Positions 35,773 through 47,248 of a stretch of DNA of 64,000 nucleotides are shown here, one piece after another. The stretch comes from Xanthostigma xanthostigma (lineage: Eukaryota; Arthropoda; Insecta; Raphidioptera; Raphidiidae). Location of the stretch: assembly GCA_963575645.1 (NCBI GenBank), contig OY754469.1, positions 19,796,001-19,860,000 of the forward strand, read 5' to 3'. Made by a program: the position numbers and the translations under genes. The notes below the pieces were generated by a model. It saw nothing but the letters and a program-made list of their open reading frames with translations. It was not told the origin of the DNA and ran no database searches. Each line of letters begins with the position of its first letter. The stretch's first letter is position 1.

Positions 35773-36423
35773 AGCTATGTACCGATTTCGCGCGGCAGCC
35801 TCGCGCAGCGTCCTCGCGAGGCTTCCTCACAGGAAATTTTTTTGGGCGGAATGAGGCAAGCTCGCGAAGCAAAGCGAGCCGTCAGTCAGTGTGAGGCGTT
35901 CGAATGGCACCGTCACGTACATAAAATTTTAGCAGATAGGAAGAAACGACGACAAAAGTCGCGTTGGTGGATGAAAAAATCGACTGCAGTATAGGAATAG
36001 ACTATTGGAAGATATGGTATTTGAAGTAGTTGAAGAAACCGTCAAACATTTTACGCGCATGTCATTGGTCGACTTCGAATACTTAAATACATTAATAAAT
36101 CCTAAAGTGGAAAAAATGGATACACATGCGAGACAAGCGATTACTGTTAGGGAAAGATTAGCCCTTACATTAAATAAATCTATTATAAATCTATTAAAAG
36201 TATACACTTTTCGTTGTCCAAACACACAACAAAAACTGGTACAAACAGAGCGAGTATTTAGTCGCGAGGCACCTTTGAAATGGACCAAAAACCGACTGCC
36301 GGTGGCTCACTCTGAGGCTGCCTCAAGTCGAGGCAGATTTAGGTGCGAGGCAGGTATACATTTCGCGAAGCATGCTTCGCGAGGCCGCCGCGCGAGGCTG
36401 CCGCGCGAAATCGGTACATAGCT
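35773..36423 (+). mobile_element. PIF/Harbinger element, internally deleted, 651 bp
   Basis: Terminal inverted repeats AGCTATGTACCGATTTCGCG lie at both ends, followed by G+C-rich gcggcagcctcgcgc. The flanks are TTA (35770-35772 and 36424-36426), the Harbinger target. The other arm of the foldback, at about 36913-36921, preserves the uninterrupted site gtccttagatattc. A transposase N-terminal fragment remains inside. Confidence 0.85.
36005..36175 (+). pseudogene. Harbinger transposase N-terminal fragment
   Basis: The frame contains FTRMSLVDFEYLNTLINPKV and THARQAITVRERLALTLN, the conserved start of PIF/Harbinger (HARBI1-like) transposases (F-R-M-s-x-x-x-F-x-x-L-L ... E-R-L-A-x-T-L-R). After LALTLN the sequence no longer follows the family, and the reading runs on into the right terminal repeat. 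The DDE catalytic domain is deleted. Confidence 0.75.
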
Positions 36424-36989
36424 TTAAATATTCAGTCAAAGGTCGTGAAAATCAGTTTTTCGGAAATATCTCACTTCCTTTGCCTTAAATCGTATTTGCA
36501 TTTATTATAAAAGTTGTAGAGTATAAAGTTCTCTACAAATTTTAACCGTTTTTGAGATAGAGCGCGAAGAGTGTGGAGCGCTCAGCTATACATGCCAAGG
36601 TCAATCGCGAATCCCAGTACATAGTACGGTTTTTTAACTTAATTATTCGTTTAATATTCGTTAATTAACTATTTAATACATTAATTATATTTATATAGAC
36701 TGGGATTCGCGATTGACATTGCGCTATGGCATTTATGGCTATCTCGAAAACGGTTAAACGTTTTAAAAAATGGTTAAGACAAAATTTGCAAAGAATCTTA
36801 TGCCCTATAACTTTTATAATAGTAAACGCAAATACGATTTGAGGCAAAGAAGCGAAATATTTCCAAAAAACGGATTTTCGCAACATTTGACCTTGAATAT
36901 CTAAGGACGCTCACACGTGACCTTATAAGACTTTTGTGACAACATTAAGAATGCCAAAATAAAAGTTTATACAAATATTCAGCTTATTC

Positions 36990-38867
36990 CGTGAGACCCT
37001 ATAGTGACTGGACTAGAGGGGGTGTGCCAACATTGAAATTGTATGCCATAATAATTGATAATGCGCTAAATATACCGTAATAGTGATTAGTGGATAGATG
37101 TTAGTATGGTAATTGATAAAGCAAGCGCCTTAACATGACATCCGGTATACATTTGGTGCAACAACGGCGTCTCACAAAATCGTCAATCCAGTTAGTAGTA
37201 TAGAGATCAGTGGTTTAAAGTCTCGGATTATCTAATTTATAAATAACAAATTGTCTGTCTCAACCTACTCAATCAACAATGATATTTAAATTATCAGCCA
37301 TAAAAATAAATTAATGTAAACAGACGCCGACCAATGAGCAATTTTACATTTATATTTACTTATGACATAATCGTCACTTCTGTAGGACAACTTGTCATTT
37401 AGCTAAACAAGTTATATTTTGACCTTGCGTCGCATTGAACTCTCCTACTACATGTCATCATGGTAAACACAGAAAACGCTCCGATCTCGACTGTAAATGC
37501 TTTAAATCTGTGGATTTGACATCGTCCGCAGATGTTCAAGTATACGCGCTACAATAATTACAAGAACGTAATAGAAATCGTACTACTACAATTTTTGCAT
37601 CCGCGCTTCTGGACAGGATGACATCATCGCGGTTACGATGACGTCATTGTCACGCTGTAGTCATTAAATATAAAAGAGAACGAAATTATAAAATTAATCT
37701 TTGTACAGTTTGCTCGCGAGGCTGTTTTAGGGTCACGATTTAAACTTTAAGGAACATACAAAAAATATAAATTTACGAGATAAAAGGTATGCCTTGTCCA
37801 CATTAATATTTGTGTTGTATTTAACATAAATTAATTGGTGTGTTAACAAACTGAATGTAGATCTGTGCTTTACTTTTAAGTTACGCACAGAATCCATTTA
37901 CTACATTATCGGTTTTTATTCAAAGGATTTTTTGACAAATATAGTCATCACGGGAACGTATCCGAATGTGTAGTATTGATTTAATTTATGGAATTTAAAA
38001 ATTAAAATACAAAAAAAATTAACATCGTGTAGCGTAACTACACATAGGTATTGAGTATCTCCGGATAAATGCATAGCTTGCACTGTTCACATATGTACAT
38101 TAAGGTGTTTTTTTTTTATTTTTTCCGGTTCCATTGGCTAATGTTTTAGTATTGAACCTAAAAAAACTCTCCCAAAATTTCAGCTTCTTAGATCAAACCT
38201 GTGAACGACGCAAACCGGGTTTGTCTCCCATTTAACCCGGGTTTTAACCCACTTTGTTAATTAACATGGGAAAAACAAATTTAATTCTCTACAAAATGCT
38301 GCTATCAAAAATTTACAAAAATTCTACCAGCTAAGCATGTTTGAGTAAAAACATCGTTCTTCACATGTTAATTAAATAGTAGTCTGAACTGAACAGTGAA
38401 ATCCAAATATTAGCAACAAAGTCACCGGTAGTGAAATATTGTTCATATCTATAATATCCACCGAGCTAAAGCCATGACCTATTTGTTAATGTGAGGTGGA
38501 TGAAGGTCACCGTTCATACATGTTGATGTCTCACTGCAGTACCGTAGGTAACACGTCGTAATGCGCATTGTTTGTCCCAATTTAATTTCCTCATGTAATG
38601 CAAAAAGGGTGGACCTTGCCGCTGTGCAGTTGACTCCAACCAACAGATTTGATGTTACAAAACTAATCCAGGTCGTAGGGTTTTGTAAGTGCGACATTTC
38701 TGATTCTCTCATTATTTTTTTAGGACCTTGAAACTATTTTTTTCTTATTTACAAATCTCTAACATTTCTAGAATCCAATTTTTTTTGGGCTCAACTATCT
38801 TCGAACTATTAATTTCATATTATTGAACTCTAATCTCTATTAACTAGCACGACTAAATACATTTTTC
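36990..38867. other. no gene; possible retroposon tail near 37160-37215
   Basis: ctcacaaaatcgtcaatcca and gtatagagatcagtgg (37170-37215) resemble a dispersed tail. 37620-37660 has clustered TGACRTCA-type palindromes. Nothing else is recognised. Confidence 0.35.
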
Positions 38868-38948
38868 GTTCCTGAGAAAAAGACAGACCGACAACGGAGT
38901 GATCCTATAAGGGTTCCTTTTTTCCTATTGATATACGGAACCCTAAAA
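38868..38948 (+). repeat. dispersed repeat tail, lepidopteran-type
   Basis: gacagaccgacaacggagtg, atcctataagggttcc and tacggaaccctaaaaa form the standard end of a repeat common in Lepidoptera. Confidence 0.65.
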
Positions 38949-39304
38949 ATGACGTGATAATTGAAATTTGAACATTAATTATATCTTACCAAACGTGACA
39001 TCAAAACAAAACACGGTATTTACCTGAAACAAAAGAAAATTAAAAGTTAAACAATACTCCTTTATTCATACTAATTACTAATATGTAAAATTGTAACGGG
39101 ACTTTTTTTCATTTCATTTTTCTATGGATTTTGTGGATGTGTATCTGTTATCAGGTTTTCTGACTTGAACTACCTATACATAAAGTGTTTGTTACTCAAG
39201 AAAGCTCGGGTTAAGATAGTATTCTCGCCAAAACCGAAATAAACGCGAGCGAAACTGAGAACAAAACAGACGTTCACGTAATCCCCATCACTTCCACGTT
39301 ATAA
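38949..39304. other. no recognisable feature
   Basis: AT-rich, nothing seen. Confidence 0.4.
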
Positions 39305-39905
39305 TAGGCTACTTGACTCTTATTTTTAAATTGTCCAAAAATGTTCATAGCGTAGTATTAGTCCACAGGAATTTTTATTTCGCTTAAATATACTAGCGGC
39401 CGTCTCGGTTCACCCGGGTGCGATAGATATATTATAGTTCTGCAAAAATGTACTTCGTTTGCGGCCCGGCGTCTAAACTAACAACTTTGAGCAAATTCTA
39501 TCAGATATCGCTACTTGGTACTAAAACAGTTTTTTGTTTGCTTCTGAACTAATAGCTTTGAGTAAATTCTATTAGATATCGCTACATGGTACTAAATCAG
39601 TTTTATTTTCACAAAACACCGTAATTCTGTACAAAATATTGTAAAAACTATCCTATAGCGCAAAGTTGGACCAAGCAACACACATTTATAAAATTTCATT
39701 AAAATCGGTCTAGCATGGTTTCGGAGATAAGTCAAAATTATGTGTGATACTGATAAGTATAAGTTGACGCGAAAACATAAGCTGCCATGCTTACCTACTA
39801 TGACATCATTCTTGTAGTATACAAATAAGACTCGGTATCGTTTACACAGACTCATTTAGTATTTACTATAAGTTTGACGTCACACTCCAAACTAGCATAG
39901 CGGAC
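39305..39905 (+). repeat. dispersed repeat, copy 2 (interrupted)
   Basis: Matches the reverse complement of 6590-7005 on either side of a retroposon insertion. The left part is ttgactcttattt...tagtccacagg...tttcgcttaaat; the right part is gtataagttg.cgcgaaaaca...ataagactcggtatcgttta...gacgtcac. Confidence 0.65.
39391..39740 (+). repeat. retroposon tail, copy 2, with internal duplication
   Basis: Same family as 33648-33920, inserted after cgcttaaat of the surrounding repeat. A segment of about 68 bp (aactttgagcaaattctatc ... ggtactaaa.cag) occurs twice in a row, at about 39480-39532 and 39548-39601; the 33.6-kb copy has it once. Confidence 0.7.
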
Positions 39906-40609
39906 ACCGTTTTCTGATATCAAAAAAATTCATTTCTAGAAATTAGAATTGAAATAATAAATCAGCCACATGCGCCGTTTTATAAGACTGAAGCCCGTTC
40001 CAGAAACGCAGCATAGTGACCAGGCAGGAGCGCGCATAGTATAAAATGTTCAACATATTAGCCTGACCAAGATCGACTTCAGTTCCCTGGACAAACACGT
40101 GAATCCCATGTTTAAAGTTTTAATAGTTATTTTTAGTGAGCGATGATGCCATATACCTGCCATCGTCTCTATTGTATTATGTGTACTCTGTACAATGTAC
40201 AAAAAAATATAGAAACACAGCTGGACACAACTTTTAAATGTATGCCATAAAATATCAACATTAATTGACTTAATTCTGCCATAAAAATGCACGGCCATAT
40301 AGGAAAAAAAACAGGATATTACGTTGCTTTTAATAGATTCGACATACGGTTGATATGAATTCATATTTATAAAATTACTTTTTTGAATTCGTGAAAAAAA
40401 AAATCTATAGTGATATAAAAAAGATTCGATATGCAAATTTTATTCTAGTAAATATCTGCGTAGGTATGAGAATATGCCAATAAAATATCTTTTATATACA
40501 AGCATAATATCCTTCAATTCCAAACTTCTTGCATAGAATAAATAAGTGCCATAAATTAAGTCATTGATAATTTATTATTTTTGTATATACATATATTTTT
40601 TTCTTTTTA

Positions 40610-40955
40610 GTGGCTTAGGAACACGTAGTTTTCGCGTTATTAACTGACATCTTTCGTGATATTTTACTACCGAACTAAAAAAACGCTGAACTGATTTAAG
40701 TAAAAATGATATATAAAAAACCACCTCGACATCCTTCTGAAAACAACCGAGTCGAAATCATTTAACCCGTCGAGAAGTCAAGGCTGAATGTACATAAAAA
40801 ATTCCAGCCAATTGGGCGATGGGACCATTCCAACATGTTCAACAATGTTGACATTTGATTATAATAAAGAAAATAAAATTTTTGATATCGCGTAAGGTGA
40901 CGCGGGTAATGGCTAGTATTCAATATGATATTTGCTATTCGTTGCCACGGTTACC
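40610..40955 (+). repeat. two dispersed repeats side by side
   Basis: 40685-40795 matches 32370-32450 (ctgatttaagtaaaaat, agaagtcaaggctgaat). 40800-40955 is the inverse of 18560-18740. Confidence 0.55.
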
Positions 40956-41542
40956 TATTTTGACCGATTTTTGAAATCCGCAACCCTTGTTTTCCCATGC
41001 TTGAAATTTAACGTATCATTTGATATTATCATAAACTATAATCAAAAGTAAGTCTGGCTGATTTACGAAATTGGCAAATGAGTCTGGCGGCATCTTGAAA
41101 ATCGTAAAAATTACAAAATTTTTGCTCTTATTTTCCCGGATTTGAAAATTTGTGTCATGATAAATAATACTATAATTTTATAGAAAATACACGTCTGGCT
41201 GTCATTTACAATCACGAAAGTCCCGCCAGACTTACGAGTCAGATAGTTAAATGAGCGCGCCTGACGAGCGTTGAACGAGTCTGGAAAGGCTTTCGGGGTG
41301 TTCCACATTAGCCAGACTATATTTGCAGCTGTAATTATAATATCATCTGACAAATTTTTAACTGCGAAAATAAGGGCAATGGGTGTTGATTATTTTTTTC
41401 CAATTTTTTACCTGCCAGACATATTACCCAGACCTCACTATATCTCTCACTAATAGAACTATTTTTATCACTGGAAAAAAGTGCAATATATTTGTACTTT
41501 CCGCCTCAACCCATCGGACCCCCCCCCCCCCCACCTACATAT

Positions 41543-42527
41543 TATAGCCCGGCAGTGGAAGGATTTCTGGTAACGTAGGTCCATTCCTACCTGTGAATAA
41601 ATAAAAGGAAAAAGACGGACAGATTTCTCAAAACGGTGGATTGTTTGGGCTATACCGGTGTTATTTTGGGCCCATAGTGATCAGAGAGGGTACAGCTCCA
41701 CTTCTTCTACTGTTCTGAGAAACTTGTGCAGAAATGTAACAAAGAAAAGAATATGCAGTTGGTCGATAACAATTATATTTCATAATCACTTCAAAAAAAA
41801 CGTGTCGGTGATAAGGTACAAAGAAATCTGATTTACCAGTACATTCTTAATATTAACAATATCATTTGATCATGATTGACAATTAGGAACTGGGGGTAGA
41901 ACCCTGACGAGGTGATCACTTAATTATCTAGGGAAGTACATTTAATAAAGTTGCTTAAATTAAAAAAAAAATAATAAAACGAGAAAGAGGAAAAGAAAAC
42001 TAGGCGTGAGCGTCATACCTTTTTCTGAAGAGTACTTACTTACACTTGAACAATACTTATTCTAGGAATACTTTACATAATTCGTGAGTGACTACGGGTA
42101 TTTAGGCGCTTCATAGTAGTACAATGAAGTCTAAATTCGGTTTTGAGAAGAAGCTTGAAGATGATTCTGTGGTTTATTCCATGAGCGTCCTTTTCATGCG
42201 ACCACACCGAATTCCGGAAAACAACTTAATGTTTGTTTATTTTTCCGTAACTAATCAATATTGATTTTAATTATTTCAAACCTAACAACTATTGTTTGTC
42301 ACTTTTTCACTTTTGAAAATCACAGATACCGCGTATTTAGAGTCAGACGACTGGATCACACGATAGACACACTTATGTTTATAAGTCCAAGCCACGCGAT
42401 CCAAATCGTACCGCGCATGCTAATACCCGCGAATTTAGTGATTTGATTTCCTTATTTATTTATTTTATTATAATAATTTTTATGCTAATATTAAAAAATT
42501 GTCGCGGTGCTATGGCACCACGTGACA
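41543..42527 (-). repeat. 3' LTR, 985 bp
   Basis: Matches 47271-48255 at a constant offset of 5728 with no difference that I noticed. Begins TGTCACGTGGTGCCATAGCA and ends GCCGGGCTATA in element orientation. The 61-aa reading on the other strand is incidental. A poly-C run (41519-41532) lies just outside. Confidence 0.95.
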
Positions 42528-42543
42528 GGCTCCCCCTCTTTAG
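42528..42543 (-). other. polypurine tract
   Basis: Element-strand CTAAAGAGGGGGAGCC directly abuts the 3' LTR. It is the expected primer for plus-strand DNA synthesis. Confidence 0.8.
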
Positions 42544-43067
42544 TGATTAGGAGGTACTCCGCTATACTACTAACTGTACATACAACAAGAAATTCACAAC
42601 AATGAATTTATCTTTGTTGTAACTAAGTCAACAATCACTTGACAATCTACCATATCCCATACTATGGCAGTTGAAGTGTGCTCTTCATAAATAAGCTCTA
42701 ATTAAATTTAACTAATCTAAATTGATCTAACGAGATGAAACAACCACCGATAATACGGAAATTATGGGGTCGTAACCTGACTGGCTGAAGGAGACAGCGT
42801 AAACGTTAGACGAAATTGGGCCTTAGGAAAGCGCCGGAATGTAAACAAGGACAAGCTTATAATCTAAAACAAAGGACGAGAATAACGAAATAACACAGGG
42901 AGAATTCTTTATTTAGGAAAATAAAGCATAACTCAGGTACGAAAAATAACTTAAACTTTTATTGTTAGTAATAACCTAACCTAACAACACTTGACGTTTG
43001 ACAGATGTCAGCTGTCTGACATTGAACTTGAAATTAAACTAGAGGGCAATGACCTCGGGTGAATTTT
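42544..43067 (-). other. non-coding 3' leader of the gypsy element (no env)
   Basis: About 520 bp between the pol stop and the purine tract. No frame of useful length and no membrane-protein features, so no envelope gene. Confidence 0.6.
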
Positions 43068-46000
43068 TCAATTGTTAACAGACGGAATTTTCTTCAGATG
43101 TTCAATATGAGATTTAAACATCTTTTTGGAGGATGGATCTTGAAGGATGCAGCTAACAGGACTCGTAAATTCTAAAATTACACGGGGATTACTGTAACGA
43201 GGACAAAGTTTGAGGTGAAAATTCGGTTTCATTTTGTTATAATGTAACCTTTGTACAACAAAATCGCCGACTTGCAACTTCGACTGCAACGAACGGTTTT
43301 TATTGAAATATTTCGCTTGTAGATCATGTGATTTTGACAGAGCTAGGCGAACTTGATTTTCGGAAGGCAAGGCGTCTTGTTCCCACACAGATGACAAATT
43401 CCATTGTAAATCGAGTGGAAATTTGATTTCTCTTGACAAAAATATCTTACAAGGTAAATTTTTAATACTTTCATGATATGAAGAATTATTGGCGAAGGTT
43501 ATGTGATTTAATAACAAGTCCCAACTGAGATGATCGTCAAATTTTTGTTGAAGTAAAATTGACAGAGCAGCTCTAACGTTTCGTATTACTCTTTCTACAG
43601 CATTGGACGAAGGATGATAAGGCGAACTGTGAATGACACGTGAACCCCAGGAAGTACAGAATTCATTAAACTTGTTTGACGTAAACGAAGTCGCGTTATC
43701 GGAAACTATTTTAGTCGGTGGACCATACGTGGTAAAGACTTGATGCAGACATTTTATTATCGACGTGGAACTGGAATCAGGAATCGCGTAAGTTATTAAC
43801 CACTTGCTGTAACTATCCAGAATTAGAAGAACATATTTATTCCCGGAATGTGATTTGACAAGCGGTCCCATGAGATCAATGTAAATTTTATCCCACACAG
43901 ATTGTGGAGGATTAGACGACATAACTACTTTATCAGGATGTTGATCTGATTTATGCGTTGCACAGAGCATACAATCTTTAATAAATTGACGAACCTCAAC
44001 AAACATGCGCGGCCACCAAAATCTTCGTGATATTGAACGATACGTCTTCGTGACTCCGGGATGACTGGCGATTTGTGAATTATGAAACTGTTCCAATATT
44101 TCTTTCTTGGAGGCGGACGGAACAACAATACGTCGACGACGGTTGCGGCCTACGAGTCGAACCAGGAAATTCTTGTGAATAGCGAAATTTTTCTGAGGTA
44201 AACCTTGATTAATTTGACTTTTAAGGCGGTTTAACTCAGGATCTTGATCTTGCAGGATATTAAGTTCGGTAAACGGATTTTTAATGTCCGTAATGGGATT
44301 GAGAAAATTTGATTGTATTGCATTTTTCTCAGAAGTTTCGGATTCAGCTACCAAACGGGATAAACAATCGGCAGTACAATTTACTTTACCGCGAATATGT
44401 TCGACTTTGAAACTGAAACGACTGATGCGAAGTAACCACCTACCTACACGACCTAAGTTGCGGGGGTGCTGAATTAACCATTTGAGACAGGAACTATCTG
44501 TCTGAAGAATAAAAGTTTGATGCGAGAGGTAAGATTTCATTTTTTCCATAGCCCAAATACATGCTAAAGCTTCTTGTTCGTACGTACTGTATTTCTTCTC
44601 GGCGGATGTCAAACGTCGGCTTGCGTACTGGATCGGGTGTAGACCATCTTCAAAGGATTGTAAAAGAACACAACCAACATGATTTTGACTGGCGTCGGTT
44701 TGCAGAATGAATTCGCGTTGAAAATCGGGAAAACGTAGAACTGGTGAACTTGACAGAGCTTCACGAAGTTTGCGAAAAGACTGAATATGCGTTTCCGTTA
44801 AATTATATTTGACATTTTTCTTCCGTAGATCATTGAGTGGCGACATTATCTGAGCGTATTCGGGGATAAACTTAGCGTAATAACCAACCATTCCAATAAA
44901 CGTTTGAAGCTGTTTCAAATTCTTCGGAATTGGCAAATTCTTTATCGCTTCTACTTTGTCGGGATCCATGGAAAGACCGTTGCTTGAGACACGATGACCC
45001 AGGAAGTTGAGTTCGCTTTGGGCGAATTTTATTTTATCCGGATTCACGGTAAGATTAGCTTCTTTTAGACGTCTTAACGTTTCTCGAACGTGTACCATAT
45101 GAGATTCCATATCGGGACTGTATATTAATAAGTCGTCGAAAAATACAATCACAAACTTGTATCTTAAATCGGCAAAAATGTCAAACATCAGACGGTTTAG
45201 AGCACTAGGTGAAATAGATAGCCCGAACGGAGCCTTATGAAATTTCCACTGGCCTTCAGGTGTGACGAACGAAGTTAGACTCTTTGATTTGTCAGATAAT
45301 TCAACTTGGTAAAAAGCGCTGTTTAAATCCAACGTGGTGAAAACTTTAGCGTTTTTTAAGCACTGGAAAATATGCTCAATCGACGGAACAGGAAAACTAT
45401 CCATGACAACCTTTTTGTTTAACTGGCGATAATCAATACAAAGTCTATAACCTCCACTTGATTTCTTGACAAGAAAAGCCGGTGAAGCGTAAGGGGATTT
45501 ACTAGGTGAAATAACGCCTTTATTCAAAAGATCACTAATATGTTCCCTCATTATTTTAGCTTGAGGTGGGGAAAGTGGATACGGGGCCTTTCGGACTGGA
45601 ATATCGTCAGACAAATGAATTGAATATTTGTAATTTTTAGCTTGACCTAGTTCTTCGGTAAGAACTTCTGGAAATTCTGCAAGCAAACTACTAAAGTTGG
45701 CCGCATTTGAATCTATACTGGTAACGTGATCCAGGGAGAAGGTTTTGGACGAAGCGGGTAACGGTACAAAGGGAATGACGTGAGAGGAATCGAATTTGAA
45801 AGAAAGATTATTCTCGGTACAATTAACGTTCGCACCCATTTTGCATAAAGAATCATAACCTATTATGACGGGATACGACAGAGCGTCGAGAACTAGGAAA
45901 TCAATCTTCCAGGTAAATTTACTAATAGTAATGACTACTGTTAACGTGAAATTAGATCTAGCGATAGTACTGTTGGCTACTTGGGCATAAGAAATCGAAT

Positions 46001-46337
46001 TTGTGATCGTACCTATTTTTAACGATGACAAATAATTAGCAAGTTCGGAATTGATGTAGTTCTTGGTAGAACCGGTATCAAGCAGTGCCGAAGCTCGAAT
46101 ATGTTGAAAGTAGAGATAAACTAGAGGGATCGTAGAGCTACTTGATTGACTTGGGGAATTATAGGAATAATTCGGGACGGGAGAAGTCAATCGAATAGAC
46201 GTATTTACAGGAGAGGACAAGTTAGCTGGAGGGGGGTGGTTTGAAAGGGGTGACTTATTAACTAATGTGGTTAACCGGGGAAAGACATTAATTTGTTCTA
46301 CATCTTTCGGTTTACTAAAAATTTTGACAACGCTATC
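43068..46337 (-). CDS. pol polyprotein (protease, RT, RNase H, integrase), Ty3/gypsy
   Basis: Makes the enzymes that copy element RNA to DNA and integrate it. Counting from the TTG at 46220: protease ALLDTGSTKNYI (Asp48), RT motifs TLDLNSAFYQV (Asp298) and VFFDDLLIYS (Asp362-363), RNase H with QTDASQNHVGC, a chromo-less integrase with an HHCC finger (H-x-H ... CMLCATHK), and a D,D,E core visible as YIDLMGP, SDNATSF and HPSSNAVERV. The frame is open back to the gag TGA at 46340-46338 and has no ATG before residue 128, past the protease. Expression as a gag fusion by TGA readthrough is therefore the simplest reading. FDD in place of the usual YxDD and the SISPSALNRLM motif place it in a divergent gypsy clade, which I do not name. 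Confidence 0.93.
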   Translation of the reverse strand, partial: DSVVKIFSKPKDVEQINVFPRLTTLVNKSPLSNHPPPANLSSPVNTSIRLTSPVPNYSYNSPSQSSSSTIPLVYLYFQHIRASALLDTGSTKNYINSELANYLSSLKIGTITNSISYAQVANSTIARSNFTLTVVITISKFTWKIDFLVLDALSYPVIIGYDSLCKMGANVNCTENNLSFKFDSSHVIPFVPLPASSKTFSLDHVTSIDSNAANFSSLLAEFPEVLTEELGQAKNYKYSIHLSDDIPVRKAPYPLSPPQAKIMREHISDLLNKGVISPSKSPYASPAFLVKKSSGGYRLCIDYRQLNKKVVMDSFPVPSIEHIFQCLKNAKVFTTLDLNSAFYQVELSDKSKSLTSFVTPEGQWKFHKAPFGLSISPSALNRLMFDIFADLRYKFVIVFFDDLLIYSPDMESHMVHVRETLRRLKEANLTVNPDKIKFAQSELNFLGHRVSSNGLSMDPDKVEAIKNLPIPKNLKQLQTFIGMVGYYAKFIPEYAQIMSPLNDLRKKNVKYNLTETHIQSFRKLREALSSSPVLRFPDFQREFILQTDASQNHVGCVLLQSFEDGLHPIQYASRRLTSAEKKYSTYEQEALACIWAMEKMKSYLSHQTFILQTDSSCLKWLIQHPRNLGRVGRWLLRISRFSFKVEHIRGKVNCTADCLSRLVAESETSEKNAIQSNFLNPITDIKNPFTELNILQDQDPELNRLKSQINQGLPQKNFAIHKNFLVRLVGRNRRRRIVVPSASKKEILEQFHNSQIASHPGVTKTYRSISRRFWWPRMFVEVRQFIKDCMLCATHKSDQHPDKVVMSSNPPQSVWDKIYIDLMGPLVKSHSGNKYVLLILDSYSKWLITYAIPDSSSTSIIKCLHQVFTTYGPPTKIVSDNATSFTSNKFNEFCTSWGSRVIHSSPYHPSSNAVERVIRNVRAALSILLQQKFDDHLSWDLLLNHITFANNSSYHESIKNLPCKIFLSREIKFPLDLQWNLSSVWEQDALPSENQVRLALSKSHDLQAKYFNKNRSLQSKLQVGDFVVQRLHYNKMKPNFHLKLCPRYSNPRVILEFTSPVSCILQDPSSKKMFKSHIEHLKKIPSVNN

Positions 46338-47201
46338 TCACCCTTGAGAGGGCAGGATAGCCTTAGGTTCAGAAGGAGAAGGACGTGGGGGACGAACCGG
46401 ACACTGGGCTATAAAGTGACCTGGTTGTTTACAATATCGGCAACAAGGGGAAAAATTAGGAGCGACAAGTCCGGTCGAATTGGGGTGAGTGTACGTTTTA
46501 CGTTGACGTTCAACTACTCTCAAATGTTTTATAAGCTGGTGAAGCTCAGCTAAACAAGTTGGGGTATCTCTGAATTGTAGATAATTAAATGTGAATTCGT
46601 TTTGGTTAAGCCAAATGCGCGCAATTATCTCCGATTCAGACAGGCTAGGACCCAATAATTCGACGTATTTCAAGACGTCTTCAGCATATTCGGGAAAATT
46701 CTCAGAGAGGTTCTGACGCCTACTGATATAGCGTTCTATTAGCATAGCCCGATCTATAGAAGTGGTGAAATGGTCTAGAATAAGATTTTTGAGCTGTGTC
46801 CATTCGAGTTCAGAATAGACATTAAGTCTCCACCACTGTCGGAGGGGTCCGTCAGTCTTAGTGCCTAAACTCTTTAACAAAATATGAAATGGAACTAAAG
46901 CGAATTGACTCACGTTCTCGATTTCTAACAGGAATTGTATCAAAATGTCAAGATCTGTACCTGTAGCGGTAGGTACGTTACGCAACAAGTCCCGGATATC
47001 GCCCATATTTGCATGCGAAGCGGTATGATTTGGAACGGAAATAAGAATTGGCTCGGACTTACTCGGTGAGTGCACTGGAGGATCGTCCATCGCCGGCGGA
47101 GAGTCTGGAAGTTCAGCGGTGGTCGGAGGCGGACCTGGAGATTTGCTTTGGCCGGGTGTCGGCGGAGACTTTGGGCTGCGGCAGGACTTATGGCGCGGCA
47201 T
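46338..47201 (-). CDS. gag polyprotein, Ty3/gypsy
   Basis: 287 residues starting at ATG 47201, 67 bp after the primer-binding site. The structural protein forms the particle that packages element RNA. Residues 1-50 are Pro/Ser-rich. A capsid-like gag domain follows (QWWRLNVYSELEW, then LILDHFTT and a helix-rich stretch to about 230). A single CCHC zinc knuckle, CRYCKQPGHFIAQC, is at about 254-267, with a Pro-rich tail. The frame ends at TGA (46340-46338); pol continues in the same frame with no further stop. The plus-strand readings over this region are shadows. Confidence 0.92.
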   Translation of the reverse strand: MPRHKSCRSPKSPPTPGQSKSPGPPPTTAELPDSPPAMDDPPVHSPSKSEPILISVPNHTASHANMGDIRDLLRNVPTATGTDLDILIQFLLEIENVSQFALVPFHILLKSLGTKTDGPLRQWWRLNVYSELEWTQLKNLILDHFTTSIDRAMLIERYISRRQNLSENFPEYAEDVLKYVELLGPSLSESEIIARIWLNQNEFTFNYLQFRDTPTCLAELHQLIKHLRVVERQRKTYTHPNSTGLVAPNFSPCCRYCKQPGHFIAQCPVRPPRPSPSEPKAILPSQG

Positions 47202-47248
47202 GGTCGACTGGAAGACGTGGAATCGGACAGGAACAGGACTCAGGAATT

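Larger units (their letters stand above)
35698..36989. mobile_element. foldback element with long diverged arms
   Basis: The left arm (35698-36625, including a nested Harbinger) and right arm (about 36698-36989) are inverted copies. Shared words: aataagctgaat, ttattttggcattct, ataaggtcacgtgtgagcgt, cgtatttgcatttattata, gtcaatcgcgaatcccagt. A short AT-rich centre separates them. The arms differ at many positions, so the element is old. No coding sequence of its own. Confidence 0.75.

Noticed and set aside
36176-36421. C-terminal part of the 138-aa frame in the Harbinger element
   Set aside because: Arg/Ala-rich translation of the G+C-rich terminal repeat, not transposase.
42261-42446. 61-aa frame present twice (also 47989-48174)
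   Set aside because: It lies in both LTRs because the LTRs are duplicates; no homology to a protein.
42544-43067. env gene in the gypsy element
   Set aside because: No frame of useful length between the pol stop and the purine tract.
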